Origin: DATDRQ01 sp035291645
GTDB taxonomy: Bacteria > Chloroflexota > Anaerolineae > Anaerolineales > UBA4823
Direction: 5' to 3'
Assembly: GCA_035291645.1 (NCBI GenBank)
Contig: DATDRQ010000004.1
Coordinates: 1 to 14,274, forward strand
Length of the DNA: 14,274 nucleotides
The translations under genes and the position numbers were made by a program. Below, one piece after another: positions 1 to 7,459 of the stretch. Positions within the stretch are counted from its first letter, which is position 1, and each line of letters begins with the position of its first letter. The notes under the pieces are model-generated. The model was not told the origin of the DNA. It saw only the letters and a program-made list of their open reading frames with translations, and searched no databases.

Positions 1-157
1 TAGCTTGGATTCGGCCTCTCACGGCCACTCAACTGTTCGGGCTTTCTTGGATGATGGACACGGCGGTCGTACTGCGAAACGGTCTACTGGACCTAATGAC
101 AAGCGGCCTGCCGTGTCCTCTCTATTATCATACTAATGACACGAGACGATCCCGGCT
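1..157. other. Non-coding left edge, downstream of the amidohydrolase gene
   Basis: This is the stretch beyond the stop codon of the minus-strand amidohydrolase, up to the window edge. I see no convincing coding sequence, RNA gene or U-tailed terminator. The only structure noticed is a 9-nt direct repeat, CTAATGACA, at 93-101 and 133-141, spaced exactly 40 bp apart. An AT-rich patch at 121-135 could be a promoter for something beyond the edge, but no -35 partner is evident. Confidence 0.4.
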
Positions 158-1060
158 CTAGCGTAGTTTGAACCCGTAATCCTCCAGCACCGCCTTGGGG
201 AATTCGAAGCGCACGGTCTTAAGGGGATCTACAACCTGGCAGAACTTGAGCTGCCCGACTAGGCTCATCAACATGCCCGCGTCGTTTAACGGTATCCTGG
301 CAAAATCTGTGAGGAACTGCGCCATGCGATGGATGGCGCCGTTGGCAGCCTCGTCGACGGTGGGCGCCGAGAAGATGGTGGAAACCAGGTCTTTCGTCTC
401 GATGAAGGGGGTGGGCAGGCCGGGTAGGGGGACCACTTCGGCCTTGAAGCGCACCGAGCCGGACGTCTCCGCCCCGCAAACCACGATCTCGCCATCACCC
501 ATGGCGGCGTGCAGGTCGCCCGCGCCGAACAGCGCCCCGTCGACGCCGACGGTGAAGTAGACGCTATTCCCGGCGGTCACCAGGGTGCAGTCCATGTTGC
601 CGCCGTGCGGGCCGGGTGTGCCGTTCGGCACCTCGCCGGAGGCCGGCGCCACCCCGATCACGCCGATCATGGGCCGCTTGGGAACGCGGACCTTATCCTT
701 GAACACGATCTGGTCGCCTTCCAGCCGCAGGATGGCGGTCTCCATCTCGGTGATCACGTCCCCGAGGGCGCCCTCTCCCGGGATGGTTACCATACTGGCC
801 TGCTCGCCCACCTGCAGCTCGAGCAGGTCCACTCTCAGCACGTCGCCCGGCTTGGCCCCTTTGATGAAAATCGGGCCGGTTGCCGGGTTGACGTGACCCC
901 AATCCAGCTCATCGACCAGGTCAGTCGTTCGCTGGATCTGGCCTTCAAAACAGTCATGCGTGTGCAATACCACCTCTTCACCCTGTTCGACCTCTGCGAT
1001 GGGTTTGAGGTCAGGCCTAAAAGCAAAAAAAACACGATCTCTGGGAATCGCCGTAGCCAT
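158..1060 (-). CDS. Acetamidase/formamidase family protein (FmdA/AmdA-like amidohydrolase)
   Basis: A 300-residue protein of the FmdA_AmdA family, cytoplasmic metal-dependent amidohydrolases that release ammonia from short-chain amides such as formamide or acetamide. Family landmarks are clear: HTHDCF at residues 34-39, GHVNPATGPIFI at 55-66, GPHGGNMDC at 150-158 and GDLHAAMGDGE at 181-191, the last two being the His/Asp-rich active-site signatures. Length is normal for the short form of the family. I chose ATG at 1060 (MATAIPRD) over an ATG seven codons upstream because AAAGGAGGT (1067-1075) lies six nucleotides before it, and the upstream start would bury that site. It is the last gene of the seven-gene operon, 71 nt after the C69 dipeptidase stop. 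Its place behind a solute importer and a dipeptidase suggests it finishes breakdown of an imported amide. The exact substrate cannot be read from sequence, and many relatives lack tested activity. Confidence 0.9.
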   Translation of the reverse strand: MATAIPRDRVFFAFRPDLKPIAEVEQGEEVVLHTHDCFEGQIQRTTDLVDELDWGHVNPATGPIFIKGAKPGDVLRVDLLELQVGEQASMVTIPGEGALGDVITEMETAILRLEGDQIVFKDKVRVPKRPMIGVIGVAPASGEVPNGTPGPHGGNMDCTLVTAGNSVYFTVGVDGALFGAGDLHAAMGDGEIVVCGAETSGSVRFKAEVVPLPGLPTPFIETKDLVSTIFSAPTVDEAANGAIHRMAQFLTDFARIPLNDAGMLMSLVGQLKFCQVVDPLKTVRFEFPKAVLEDYGFKLR

Positions 1061-1066
1061 CGAAAT

Positions 1067-1075
1067 ACCTCCTTT
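1067..1075 (-). promoter_or_regulatory. Ribosome binding site deciding the amidohydrolase start
   Basis: On the minus strand AAAGGAGGT lies six nucleotides before ATG at 1060. It supports the inner start over the ATG seven codons upstream. Confidence 0.75.
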
Positions 1076-1131
1076 GTACAAATGGGATACGCCTTCTCAA
1101 GGATGTAAGAACAAATAACTATTTTTAATAG

Positions 1132-2430
1132 TCAGGCTGGCATACCGGTCAGCCCGGCTTCGGCGTTGAGCTTCTGCCACATGGCGTAGTAGGCCGGGTC
1201 CTCGAAGTGCAGGCCGGTGCGGGACCGCAGCCGGGCGATCCATGCCTCGGTCGCCTGCAAGGCCCGTCGGAAGCAGTATTCCATAAACTCAGCCTTCTCA
1301 GCGGTGGCGCCTTTCTTGACCGCCGGGGCCTGGCCCAGGAACTCATCCTCCAGCCGGTCGAAGTCCGCCCGGATCTCGGGCACCAGGTGATCGAAATCGG
1401 CCATGGCGCGGCGGTGGAGCAGCTCGTGCTTCCACCACAGAGACCGCGGATCGAAATGCTCCGTCGGGTAGGGACCCAGGTCCGGCAAGCCCATGCCCAG
1501 GAAAACCGGCTTGAATATGGACACGCAGGTGCCCGAAGTGCCGGTAACCCAGGCCATCACCCCGCTGGGATCGACATCCGTGACCATGACGCCGTCCGCC
1601 TGCCACCAGCGGTGCTCCTGCGGTCCGGCGTGTACGCAGATGCTGGTGTGCACGTCCGCTTTGGCCGGATGGTAGCCCTCGCCATGGTGGCGCATGATCT
1701 CAAAGATCTTCCTGGGGGAGATCTTCCCAAGCGCAGCTGCCAGCCCATTGTAAGTAATCGCCTGGCGCACCGGCGAACCCAGAGTCGGGGGCACTTCTGG
1801 CAGGGCATATGCCGCGGCCCAGTCCAGCGCTTTGCCGCCATCCGCGGCCGAACAAGCCTGCCAGTCTCTGCCGATGCCCAGCATATTCGAGATCGAGGCG
1901 ACTGACTCGACCTTCTTCACCGCCCACTGCCTGCCGGCGGTCTCCAGGATGTAAGCCTCCTGCGGATCGGACAGGATGAAGCTGCTGTCGAAGTGGGAGT
2001 TACCCTTGAGCTCGGCGCTGCCGCCTTGCCCGTACTGCTCCAGCAAGCGCGTCATGATCTCGATCGCCTCACGGCAGTTGCGGGCGCGTTCCAGGCCGAG
2101 GCGCATCAGGTCAGGGCCGATGATGCCGTCCCGGTCTTCCTTCTCCATCTCGGTCGTGAACACGGCTTCCTCCCCCATGGACAGGCCGAACTCGTTCACC
2201 CCGATCTCGCAGCCGTAGGTCCAGAAAGCCTTGGTGAGCAGGATCTCGTACGTTTCTGGCGCCTGTGGGATGACCAGATGGGTGATGCGCACCGCTTCTC
2301 CGGGGATGTGCTTCGCGCCGGGAACGCGCACGACGGCATTGGCCTCGTTCACCTCGCAGTCGGCGCTCTTGGCGAAGAGCATGGTTTGATCGCGAGTGTG
2401 CTGCGGCAGGGCGACGAACGTATCACACAT
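1132..2430 (-). CDS. C69 family dipeptidase (secernin-like N-terminal nucleophile hydrolase)
   Basis: A 432-residue member of peptidase family C69 (dipeptidase A/secernin group). Cys2 directly after the initiator Met (MCDTFVAL) matches the family's N-terminal nucleophile, exposed once Met is removed, so no long propeptide is expected. Other family landmarks are FAKSADCEVNEAN near 19-31, AFWTYGCEIGVNEFGLSMGEEAVF at about 68-91, the helix LMRLGLERARN near 108-118, LLEQYGQGG at 129-137, and SSFILSDPQEAYILETAGRQW at about 149-169. The start is ATG 2430, set by AAAGGAG at 2437-2443 and by Cys2. An upstream in-frame Arg-rich extension is an artefact of the repeat in livM. The start overlaps the end of livM by 8 nt (ATGTGTGA), indicating translational coupling. 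It probably splits di- or short peptides, or amide-like substrates, delivered by the adjacent ABC importer. No signal peptide is seen, so it is cytoplasmic. Specificity is inferred only. Confidence 0.92.
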   Translation of the reverse strand: MCDTFVALPQHTRDQTMLFAKSADCEVNEANAVVRVPGAKHIPGEAVRITHLVIPQAPETYEILLTKAFWTYGCEIGVNEFGLSMGEEAVFTTEMEKEDRDGIIGPDLMRLGLERARNCREAIEIMTRLLEQYGQGGSAELKGNSHFDSSFILSDPQEAYILETAGRQWAVKKVESVASISNMLGIGRDWQACSAADGGKALDWAAAYALPEVPPTLGSPVRQAITYNGLAAALGKISPRKIFEIMRHHGEGYHPAKADVHTSICVHAGPQEHRWWQADGVMVTDVDPSGVMAWVTGTSGTCVSIFKPVFLGMGLPDLGPYPTEHFDPRSLWWKHELLHRRAMADFDHLVPEIRADFDRLEDEFLGQAPAVKKGATAEKAEFMEYCFRRALQATEAWIARLRSRTGLHFEDPAYYAMWQKLNAEAGLTGMPA

Positions 2431-3562
2431 GCGAAGCTCCTTTCGCCGAAGTCTCCTTCGCCGAAGTCCCCTTCGCCGAAGTCTCCTTCGCATCCTCGGC
2501 CGCCTGGAGTGCCTCTTCGGGCGCATTTTTCATGCGTCCGAAACCGGTCCAACGCAGCTCGCGGCTGCCCATGATGCCGCTGGGCCGGTAGATCAAGATC
2601 AGGATTAAGGCGATGGATAAAACCACTTCGGTAAAACCGTACACTCCCTGCGGAAAGACCTGGGCGATGTTCAGGTAATTCTCGATGCCTCGCAGCCCCT
2701 CCCGTACTGCAGTGACGACCAGGGTTCCGACTACCGCCCCGGAGACGCTGTACGGACCGCCGACCACCAGCATGGCCAGGATGACGAAGGTCTCGGTGAG
2801 GTAGAAGGCGTAAGGAGAGAAGGAAGTGATGAAGTGCGCCCACAACCCGCCGCCCAGCCCCGCCAGGAAGGCGCTGGCGGTGAAAGCCAGCCAGCGCATG
2901 CTAACCATATTAATCCCGATAGAGGCCGCGGCATAGGCGTCATCGCGGGTGGCGCGCAGGCGCAGCCCGACGCGCGATTCCTTGAAGAAATAGACCAGGA
3001 AGATGGCCAGCATGCTTACCAGCGCGCTGGTCCAGAGATCGGTGTAGTTGTCCACCCCGAACAGGGTGCGCGGCCCGTTGGTGATGCGGTCCCAGTGCAC
3101 CAGGATGACGTGGATGATCACCAGCAGGGCAAAGGTGGTGATCACCGCGGCCGCATCCGACAGGCGCATGAGCGGGTAGCTGACCACGGCAGCAACCAGC
3201 GCGGCGACCAGCGCTCCCATCAGTACTGCCGCCCAGAACGGGAGATGGATCGGGACCAGAAGTGGGTACAGGCTCGGGATGCTGAGCTGTTTGGCTTGCG
3301 GCGTCATCGAGAACAGCACCGAGGCGTACGCGCCGATGCCCATGAAGCCGATGTGTGCAAACGACAGGATGCCCGAGTTGCCCATAAACAGCTGCAGGCC
3401 CAGGACCAGGATCAGGCTGGTGAACATCACCGTGACGATGCGCACGATCAGATTGATCCCGAGCATCTCCGCCACGATGGTTATGAACAGCAGGAGCGCG
3501 GCCAGCAGGATGGGGGTGGTGTTGCGTTGAACCAGGGTGCGGGCGGGAAACGTCCGGTTCAT
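2423..3562 (-). CDS. livM: Branched-chain amino acid-type ABC transporter permease LivM
   Basis: A 379-residue inner-membrane permease of the LivM family, one of the two membrane subunits of a HAAT-type importer. Successive hydrophobic helices span about residues 15-330. LQLFMGNSGILSFAHIGFMGIGAYASVL (about 55-83) is the family's conserved helix region, and the cytoplasmic segment ATRDDAYAAASIGIN (about 204-218) is the LivM coupling motif that docks on the ATPase. The segment ALILILIYRPSGIMGSREL marks the usual end of the family. Beyond it is an odd hydrophilic tail of about 45 residues ending in the KETSA/KGTSA repeats. The start ATG 3562 overlaps the livH stop by ATGA, with GGAG eight nucleotides upstream. 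It pairs with LivH and is energised by LivG and LivF. Substrate choice rests with the binding protein, so a true branched-chain amino acid role is not proven. Confidence 0.93.
   Translation of the reverse strand: MNRTFPARTLVQRNTTPILLAALLLFITIVAEMLGINLIVRIVTVMFTSLILVLGLQLFMGNSGILSFAHIGFMGIGAYASVLFSMTPQAKQLSIPSLYPLLVPIHLPFWAAVLMGALVAALVAAVVSYPLMRLSDAAAVITTFALLVIIHVILVHWDRITNGPRTLFGVDNYTDLWTSALVSMLAIFLVYFFKESRVGLRLRATRDDAYAAASIGINMVSMRWLAFTASAFLAGLGGGLWAHFITSFSPYAFYLTETFVILAMLVVGGPYSVSGAVVGTLVVTAVREGLRGIENYLNIAQVFPQGVYGFTEVVLSIALILILIYRPSGIMGSRELRWTGFGRMKNAPEEALQAAEDAKETSAKGTSAKETSAKGASHV
2429..2488 (-). repeat. Four 15-bp tandem repeats in the 3' end of livM
   Basis: Four consecutive 15-nt units, read on the minus strand as AAGGAGACTTCGGCG, AAGGGGACTTCGGCG, AAGGAGACTTCGGCG and the degenerate AAAGGAGCTTCGCAT. 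They encode the pentapeptides KETSA, KGTSA, KETSA and KGASH at the LivM C-terminus. Every unit starts with a Shine-Dalgarno-like purine run. The last unit supplies the real ribosome binding site and the first two bases of the dipeptidase start codon. Unit length is a multiple of three, so copy-number change would keep the livM frame. Confidence 0.9.
2437..2443 (-). promoter_or_regulatory. Ribosome binding site of the C69 dipeptidase, inside livM
   Basis: AAAGGAG on the minus strand, six nucleotides before ATG 2430. It lies within the last codons of livM and is part of the last, degenerate unit of a 15-bp tandem repeat. Confidence 0.75.
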
Positions 3563-4452
3563 CCGATACGCTCCACGGAGGTCTTGCTGCGGATCAGGCC
3601 TTCCGGCCGGAAGAGCAGGATCAGGATCACGATGCCGAACATGAAGGCCTCACGGAAGTCCAACAAGGTCTGTGGCAGGAACACGCCCAGCAAGCTGATA
3701 ATTATGGCGTAGACATAGCCACCCACCACCGCTCCGACCAGGCTGCGCATCCCGCCGATCACGGTGGCGACGAAAGCGACCAGCAAGGGGGGTAAACCGA
3801 TGGTCGGGGTAACCGAAGCGCTGCGCCCGATCCAGAATATCGAAACCACGCCCGCCATGATCCCGCTGATCGCGAAAGCGGTGGAGATGACGGTATTGGC
3901 GGGCACGCCTAACATGCGCGTCATGCGGAAGTTGTCCGCGGCAGCCCGCAGGGCAATGCCCAATGTGGTCCGGCGGAGCAGCAAGCTGAGCAGACCCAGC
4001 ATGACCAGGCTGACGACGATGGTCAGGATATTACGCCAGGGGACATCCGCCCCGGCGATCCGGACGCTCTCGGAGAAAATCTGGGGCAGTCTGACAGCCC
4101 GGGCGCGCGGGGAGATGATCAATAGGGCGCCGTTCTGTAGAAGCGTGCTCACCGCGAAGGAGGTGATCAGCATGGCGGTCAAGGATTTCTCCCGCACCGG
4201 ACGGAAGGCGACCAGCTCGGTCCCCAGGCTGGTGAACATCGAGACCAGCACCGCAAACAGGGCAATGGCGACCCAAGGCAGGGGGGTAAAACCGGTCAAC
4301 AGGTACAGGGTGTAACCGCCGATCATGACCAATTCGCCATAGGCAAAGTTCACCAACCGCAGGATGCCGTAGATGATGACCAGGCCCAGCGCCAGCATGG
4401 CGTACAGGCTCCCCAGGCTGAGGGTATTGACGATGAATTCGAAGTTGATCAC
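3559..4452 (-). CDS. livH: Branched-chain amino acid-type ABC transporter permease LivH
   Basis: A 297-residue inner-membrane permease of the LivH family, with about eight hydrophobic helices. Landmarks include LGSLYAMLALGLVIIYGILRLVNFAYGEL at about 13-41, a typical LivH N-terminal signature, and the cytoplasmic coupling segment TTLGIALRAAADNFRMTRMLGV at about 166-187. GGMRSLVGAVVGGYVYAI at about 233-250 and the ending FGIVILILLFRPEGLI are also typical. The start codon is GTG at 4452, one nucleotide after the livF TAA stop. GGAG lies seven nucleotides upstream, inside the last livF codons. The 3' end overlaps livM by four bases (ATGA). Length and motif order are normal for the family. It forms the transmembrane channel with LivM. 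Confidence 0.93.
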   Translation of the reverse strand: MINFEFIVNTLSLGSLYAMLALGLVIIYGILRLVNFAYGELVMIGGYTLYLLTGFTPLPWVAIALFAVLVSMFTSLGTELVAFRPVREKSLTAMLITSFAVSTLLQNGALLIISPRARAVRLPQIFSESVRIAGADVPWRNILTIVVSLVMLGLLSLLLRRTTLGIALRAAADNFRMTRMLGVPANTVISTAFAISGIMAGVVSIFWIGRSASVTPTIGLPPLLVAFVATVIGGMRSLVGAVVGGYVYAIIISLLGVFLPQTLLDFREAFMFGIVILILLFRPEGLIRSKTSVERIG

Positions 4453-4453
4453 G

Positions 4454-5185
4454 TTACCGCTCCGCTGAGAGATTGCGCCGTCTGTCGCCCATATAAATTC
4501 CCTCGATGTCCGCGTGGGTGCGTAGTACGGCAGGCGTGCCGGACATCTCGATCGAGCCGGTGTTAAGCAGGTAAGCGCGGTCGACGATCGCCAGCGAACG
4601 GTCGACGTTCTGCTCGACCAGGAGGATGGTCACGCCGCTGCGGTGGAGCCTGGCGACCAGCTCGAAGATCTGGTCGACCAGGGCTGGCGCCAGGCCGAGC
4701 GAGGGTTCATCCAGCATCAGCAGCTTGGGGTGGGACATGAGCGCCCGGGCAATGGCGAGCTGCTGCTGCTCCCCACCGGAGAGGGTCCCCCCTAACTGCC
4801 CCCGGCGCTCGCCCAGAACGGGGAAGAGACTGAACATTTCCTCGAGATCGCGGCGGTACTCGGATCGATCCTTGCGCGTGAAAGCGCCCAGGCGCAGGTT
4901 TTCCTCTGTAGTCAGGCTGGGAAAGATATCGCGGCCTTCGGGAACCAGGGCGATCCCCAGGCGGGTGATCTGCTCCGGTGTTTTCCCAACGATCGCTTGA
5001 TTCTGGAAATGAATGCTGCCCTGCCAGGGTCGCAGGATCCCGGCGATCGTGCCCAGCAGGGTCGATTTCCCGGCTCCGTTCACGCCCAGCAACGCCACCA
5101 GCTCGCCCTCTTTCACCTCGATGGAAACACCCCGCAGGGCGGTGATCGCCCCATACCGGGCGTGGACCTCCTTGAGGACAAGCAC
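4454..5185 (-). CDS. livF: ABC transporter ATP-binding protein LivF
   Basis: A 243-residue ATPase of the HAAT/LivF group. Walker A GVNGAGKST is at residues 34-42, the LivF-typical VPEGRDIFPSLTTEENL at about 81-97, signature LSGGEQQQ at 135-142 and Walker B LLMLDEP at 155-161. LLVEQN at about 188-193 stands where most ABC ATPases have the switch His, a normal feature of LivF. I place the start at GTG 5185: GGGAGG (5192-5197) sits six nucleotides before it, whereas the TTG two codons upstream would touch the ribosome binding site. The livG stop is only two nucleotides away. It works with LivG as a heterodimer driving import through LivH/LivM at the inner face of the membrane. Confidence 0.93.
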   Translation of the reverse strand: MLVLKEVHARYGAITALRGVSIEVKEGELVALLGVNGAGKSTLLGTIAGILRPWQGSIHFQNQAIVGKTPEQITRLGIALVPEGRDIFPSLTTEENLRLGAFTRKDRSEYRRDLEEMFSLFPVLGERRGQLGGTLSGGEQQQLAIARALMSHPKLLMLDEPSLGLAPALVDQIFELVARLHRSGVTILLVEQNVDRSLAIVDRAYLLNTGSIEMSGTPAVLRTHADIEGIYMGDRRRNLSAER

Positions 5186-5187
5186 GA

Positions 5188-5946
5188 TCAACCTCCCACT
5201 GCGGTTTTGCCGAGGTAGGCCTGGATGACCGCCGGGATCTTACGGACTTCTTCAGGCGTCCCTTCACCGATCGTCTTCCCGTAATTCAACACGTGCAGGC
5301 GGTGGCAGAGGCGCATGATCAGGTGCATATCATGGTCGACGATCAGCATGCCCAGGTCCTTTTGTTGGGGCATGAGGGCCAGGATGCGCAGCAAATCCTC
5401 GCTCTCCTCCTCATTCAAGCCGGCGGCTGGCTCATCCAGGAAAAGAAACTTGGGCCGGGTCGCCAGCGCCCGGGCCACTTCCACCCGGCGTTCCAGCCCG
5501 TAAGGGAGCACCCCGGCGCGTATGTCGGCCCAACGGAGGACGCCGATCTCCTCCAAGATCACCAGGGCCAGATCGCGCGCCTGTTGGCGGGAGAGGCCAA
5601 TGCTGACCGCCGCCACTTCTACATTCTCCAGCACGGTCAGCTCGCGGAACAATCGGATGGTCTGGAAGGTGCGGGCCAGGCCGGCGCGGGCGATATGGAA
5701 GGGTTTCTTGCCGGTGATCTCCAACCCATCCACAAACACCTGGCCGCCGGTTGGGGGGATCAGCCCGGTAACGACGTTGATGAGGGTCGTCTTACCCGAG
5801 CCATTTGGGCCGATCAGACCGAGTATTTCGCCAGGGCGCAGATCCAGGCTGACGCCGTCCAGGGCGCGCAGCCCGGCAAACTGCTTACTGATGTCTTTTA
5901 TCGTAAGAGTCTTCGAAGTTGGTATGGAAACAGGGAAGCCGCTCAT
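5188..5946 (-). CDS. livG: ABC transporter ATP-binding protein LivG
   Basis: A 252-residue ATPase of the LivG group. Walker A GPNGSGKT is at 46-53, Q-loop ARTFQTIRLFRELTVLENV at 91-109, signature LPYGLERRVEVARA at 147-160, Walker B FLFLDEP at 167-173, the LivG-typical PAAGLNEEE after it, and the switch His in VDHDM (His205). The degenerate PYGLERR in place of LSGGQ is normal for LivG. The first ~12 residues (SGFPVSIPTSKT) are a short variable extension. ATG 5946 has only a weak ribosome binding site, unlike the other genes of the operon. It follows the binding-protein gene after a 146-bp spacer with a strong hairpin, and is coupled to livF downstream. It is cytoplasmic and membrane-associated with LivH/LivM. 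Confidence 0.93.
   Translation of the reverse strand: MSGFPVSIPTSKTLTIKDISKQFAGLRALDGVSLDLRPGEILGLIGPNGSGKTTLINVVTGLIPPTGGQVFVDGLEITGKKPFHIARAGLARTFQTIRLFRELTVLENVEVAAVSIGLSRQQARDLALVILEEIGVLRWADIRAGVLPYGLERRVEVARALATRPKFLFLDEPAAGLNEEESEDLLRILALMPQQKDLGMLIVDHDMHLIMRLCHRLHVLNYGKTIGEGTPEEVRKIPAVIQAYLGKTAVGG
5192..5197 (-). promoter_or_regulatory. Ribosome binding site deciding the livF start
   Basis: GGGAGG on the minus strand, in the last codons of livG, six nucleotides before GTG 5185. It argues against the TTG at 5191, which would have no spacer. Confidence 0.65.
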
Positions 5947-5984
5947 GCCAAATCGGCCGTTCTTTCTTTTATTATTAATGGAAG

Positions 5985-6017
5985 GGTTTTGCGGGGGCGT
6001 GAGGCCCCCGCAAAACC
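5985..6017 (-). other. Perfect 14-bp hairpin between the binding-protein gene and livG
   Basis: GGTTTTGCGGGGGC at 5985-5998 and its exact reverse complement at 6004-6017 enclose a 5-nt loop. No U-run follows on either strand (the minus strand continues CTTCCATTAATAAT), so it is not a classical terminator. In the spacer downstream of the binding-protein gene it could stabilise that message or partly stop transcription, lowering livG and downstream expression. This parallels the known hairpin/REP arrangement after binding-protein genes in other importers, but the role here is inferred. Confidence 0.7.
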
Positions 6018-6092
6018 TTATCAGCCCGTCAAGACGGCGGGGAGGGCAGCACCGGGCTCAGCGGCCCGCCGCCCTTGTTGCCGGTCGCCGGT

Positions 6093-7346
6093 TTACGGAG
6101 GCGGCTGGCTGGCAGGCAGCAGCCAGCCGATGAAGGAGGGCGTGCCGCCCGCCAGAGAGACCATAGCCACCTCTTTATGAGTCTCATGACCCTTATCGGC
6201 CGGCTCCCAGTCCAGCTTGCCGGTGAGCAAGTCGAAGGTGTTGCCTTCCATTGCCTTCGCCATGGCTGCGCCGTCCGTAGAGCCAGCCAATTCCATGGCT
6301 TTCGCCAGGACATTCACCGCATCCCAACCCGTCGCCACCCACATGGCATCCGGCGGGCCGCCGTACTTGGCTTCGTGAGCCGCCAGGAACTCAGCCATCT
6401 GCGCAGAGGTATCCGGGCTGACCCAGGTGTGGGTGGTGAAGATGATATCGTTGCCGTAATCCGGCCCTAAGGCCTGGAACAGACCGGGGTCGTCGTAGGA
6501 GTCGCCGCCGACGATCGGCGTGTCGATGCCGGCTTCGCGCATGGTGCGGATGATCAGGCCCAGGTCGGGCATGTAGGACGAGATGTAGAAGAAATCCGGC
6601 ATTTCTTCCAGGGCCTGAATGCGGGCCAGCTGAGCAGAGAAGTCCGCAGCTCCCTGGGTGTAGGACTCTTCGAAGAGGACCTCCCCGTCCAGGGTCTGGA
6701 ATTGTTCGATGAAGTAGCGGCTGAGGGACTTGGTATAGTCGATGAAGGTATCGGTTACGACGTAAACGGTGCGCCAGCCTTTTTCATTGTAGGCATACTC
6801 GGCCGCAGCGGCCCCCATGGTGGTGTTCCACATCGACATGGTGAACTGCTTATCGCCCAGGGCTTCCGAGCCATACAACGGGGAGGAGGCCGCCGGGGAG
6901 AGGCCGACCAGACCGGCCTTCTGGGCCTCTCGGCTGGCCGAGCCACCCATGTCGAAATCGCTGGGAGCGATGATCGCATCGGCGCCCTGGTCGATCAGCT
7001 GCACCGCCACGTTTCCCACGGTCACCGGGTCGCTCTTGCCGTCCAGGTTCACGAACTCGAGCTGCTTGCCCAGTACTCCGCCCTTCTTGTTGATCTCCTC
7101 GACGGCGAGTTGAGCGCCACGCATGGCCGGCTCATCCAGGGGGGCCTGGATGCCGGTCAGGCTCAGCGCCCCACCGATGGTGATCGTGTCCCCCTCTTCA
7201 CCACCGCCGGGTGGGGGGGTCACGAGAGGTCCCGCTTCGATCACCTCCGGCGTCTGCGCCGTCTGCGCCGGTGCACAGGCCGCCGCCAGCAGGCTCAAGA
7301 CCAGCAGCCCGGCGAAAAAGGACCACAGTTTCGTCTTCTTGTTCAT
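6093..7346 (-). CDS. Branched-chain amino acid/amide-type ABC transporter substrate-binding lipoprotein (LivJ/LivK-like)
   Basis: A 417-residue periplasmic-binding-protein type I (Peripla_BP_6) subunit. The N-terminus is a lipoprotein signal: MNKKTK, a hydrophobic core, then SLLAAAC with Cys24 as the lipid anchor. A low-complexity linker to about residue 52 (Thr, Gln, Pro, Gly, Glu) follows. The folded domain opens with ITIGGALSLTG, continues with RGAQLAVEEINKKGGVLGKQLEFV, and has the hinge-region helix typical of LivJ/UrtA/AmiC relatives. Start ATG 7346 has repeated purine runs (AAGGAGAAGGAGAC) upstream. It is the first gene of the operon and presumably sets its specificity. The family binds branched-chain amino acids, urea, short amides, aromatic acids and peptides. 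With a dipeptidase and an amidohydrolase in the same operon, a peptide- or amide-like ligand is plausible. Sequence alone cannot choose, so I give no livJ/livK symbol. Confidence 0.92.
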   Translation of the reverse strand: MNKKTKLWSFFAGLLVLSLLAAACAPAQTAQTPEVIEAGPLVTPPPGGGEEGDTITIGGALSLTGIQAPLDEPAMRGAQLAVEEINKKGGVLGKQLEFVNLDGKSDPVTVGNVAVQLIDQGADAIIAPSDFDMGGSASREAQKAGLVGLSPAASSPLYGSEALGDKQFTMSMWNTTMGAAAAEYAYNEKGWRTVYVVTDTFIDYTKSLSRYFIEQFQTLDGEVLFEESYTQGAADFSAQLARIQALEEMPDFFYISSYMPDLGLIIRTMREAGIDTPIVGGDSYDDPGLFQALGPDYGNDIIFTTHTWVSPDTSAQMAEFLAAHEAKYGGPPDAMWVATGWDAVNVLAKAMELAGSTDGAAMAKAMEGNTFDLLTGKLDWEPADKGHETHKEVAMVSLAGGTPSFIGWLLPASQPPP

Positions 7347-7459
7347 GTCTCCTTCTCCTTCCTTCGGTCAGGTTGATTCTAAAAGGCCGCCGGTCCTGGA
7401 TCGGACAGCCCTTTATTCAGGAGGTTCAACTAACGGCGAAAAAGGCGCGGTAGAGATCG

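Noticed and set aside
93..141. CTAATGACA direct repeat spaced 40 bp apart
   Set aside because: Two 9-nt copies with no third unit and no inverted partner are too little to call a CRISPR, attachment site or operator.
509..1108. 199-residue plus-strand frame opposite the amidohydrolase gene
   Set aside because: It is antisense to a clear family member, its product resembles no family I know, and its pattern is typical of shadow frames in high-GC DNA.
2431..2526. N-terminal Arg-rich extension of the C69 dipeptidase frame, 32 residues upstream of MCDT
   Set aside because: It is the livM tandem repeat read in another frame. The family needs Cys directly after the initiator Met, and a good ribosome binding site precedes ATG 2430.
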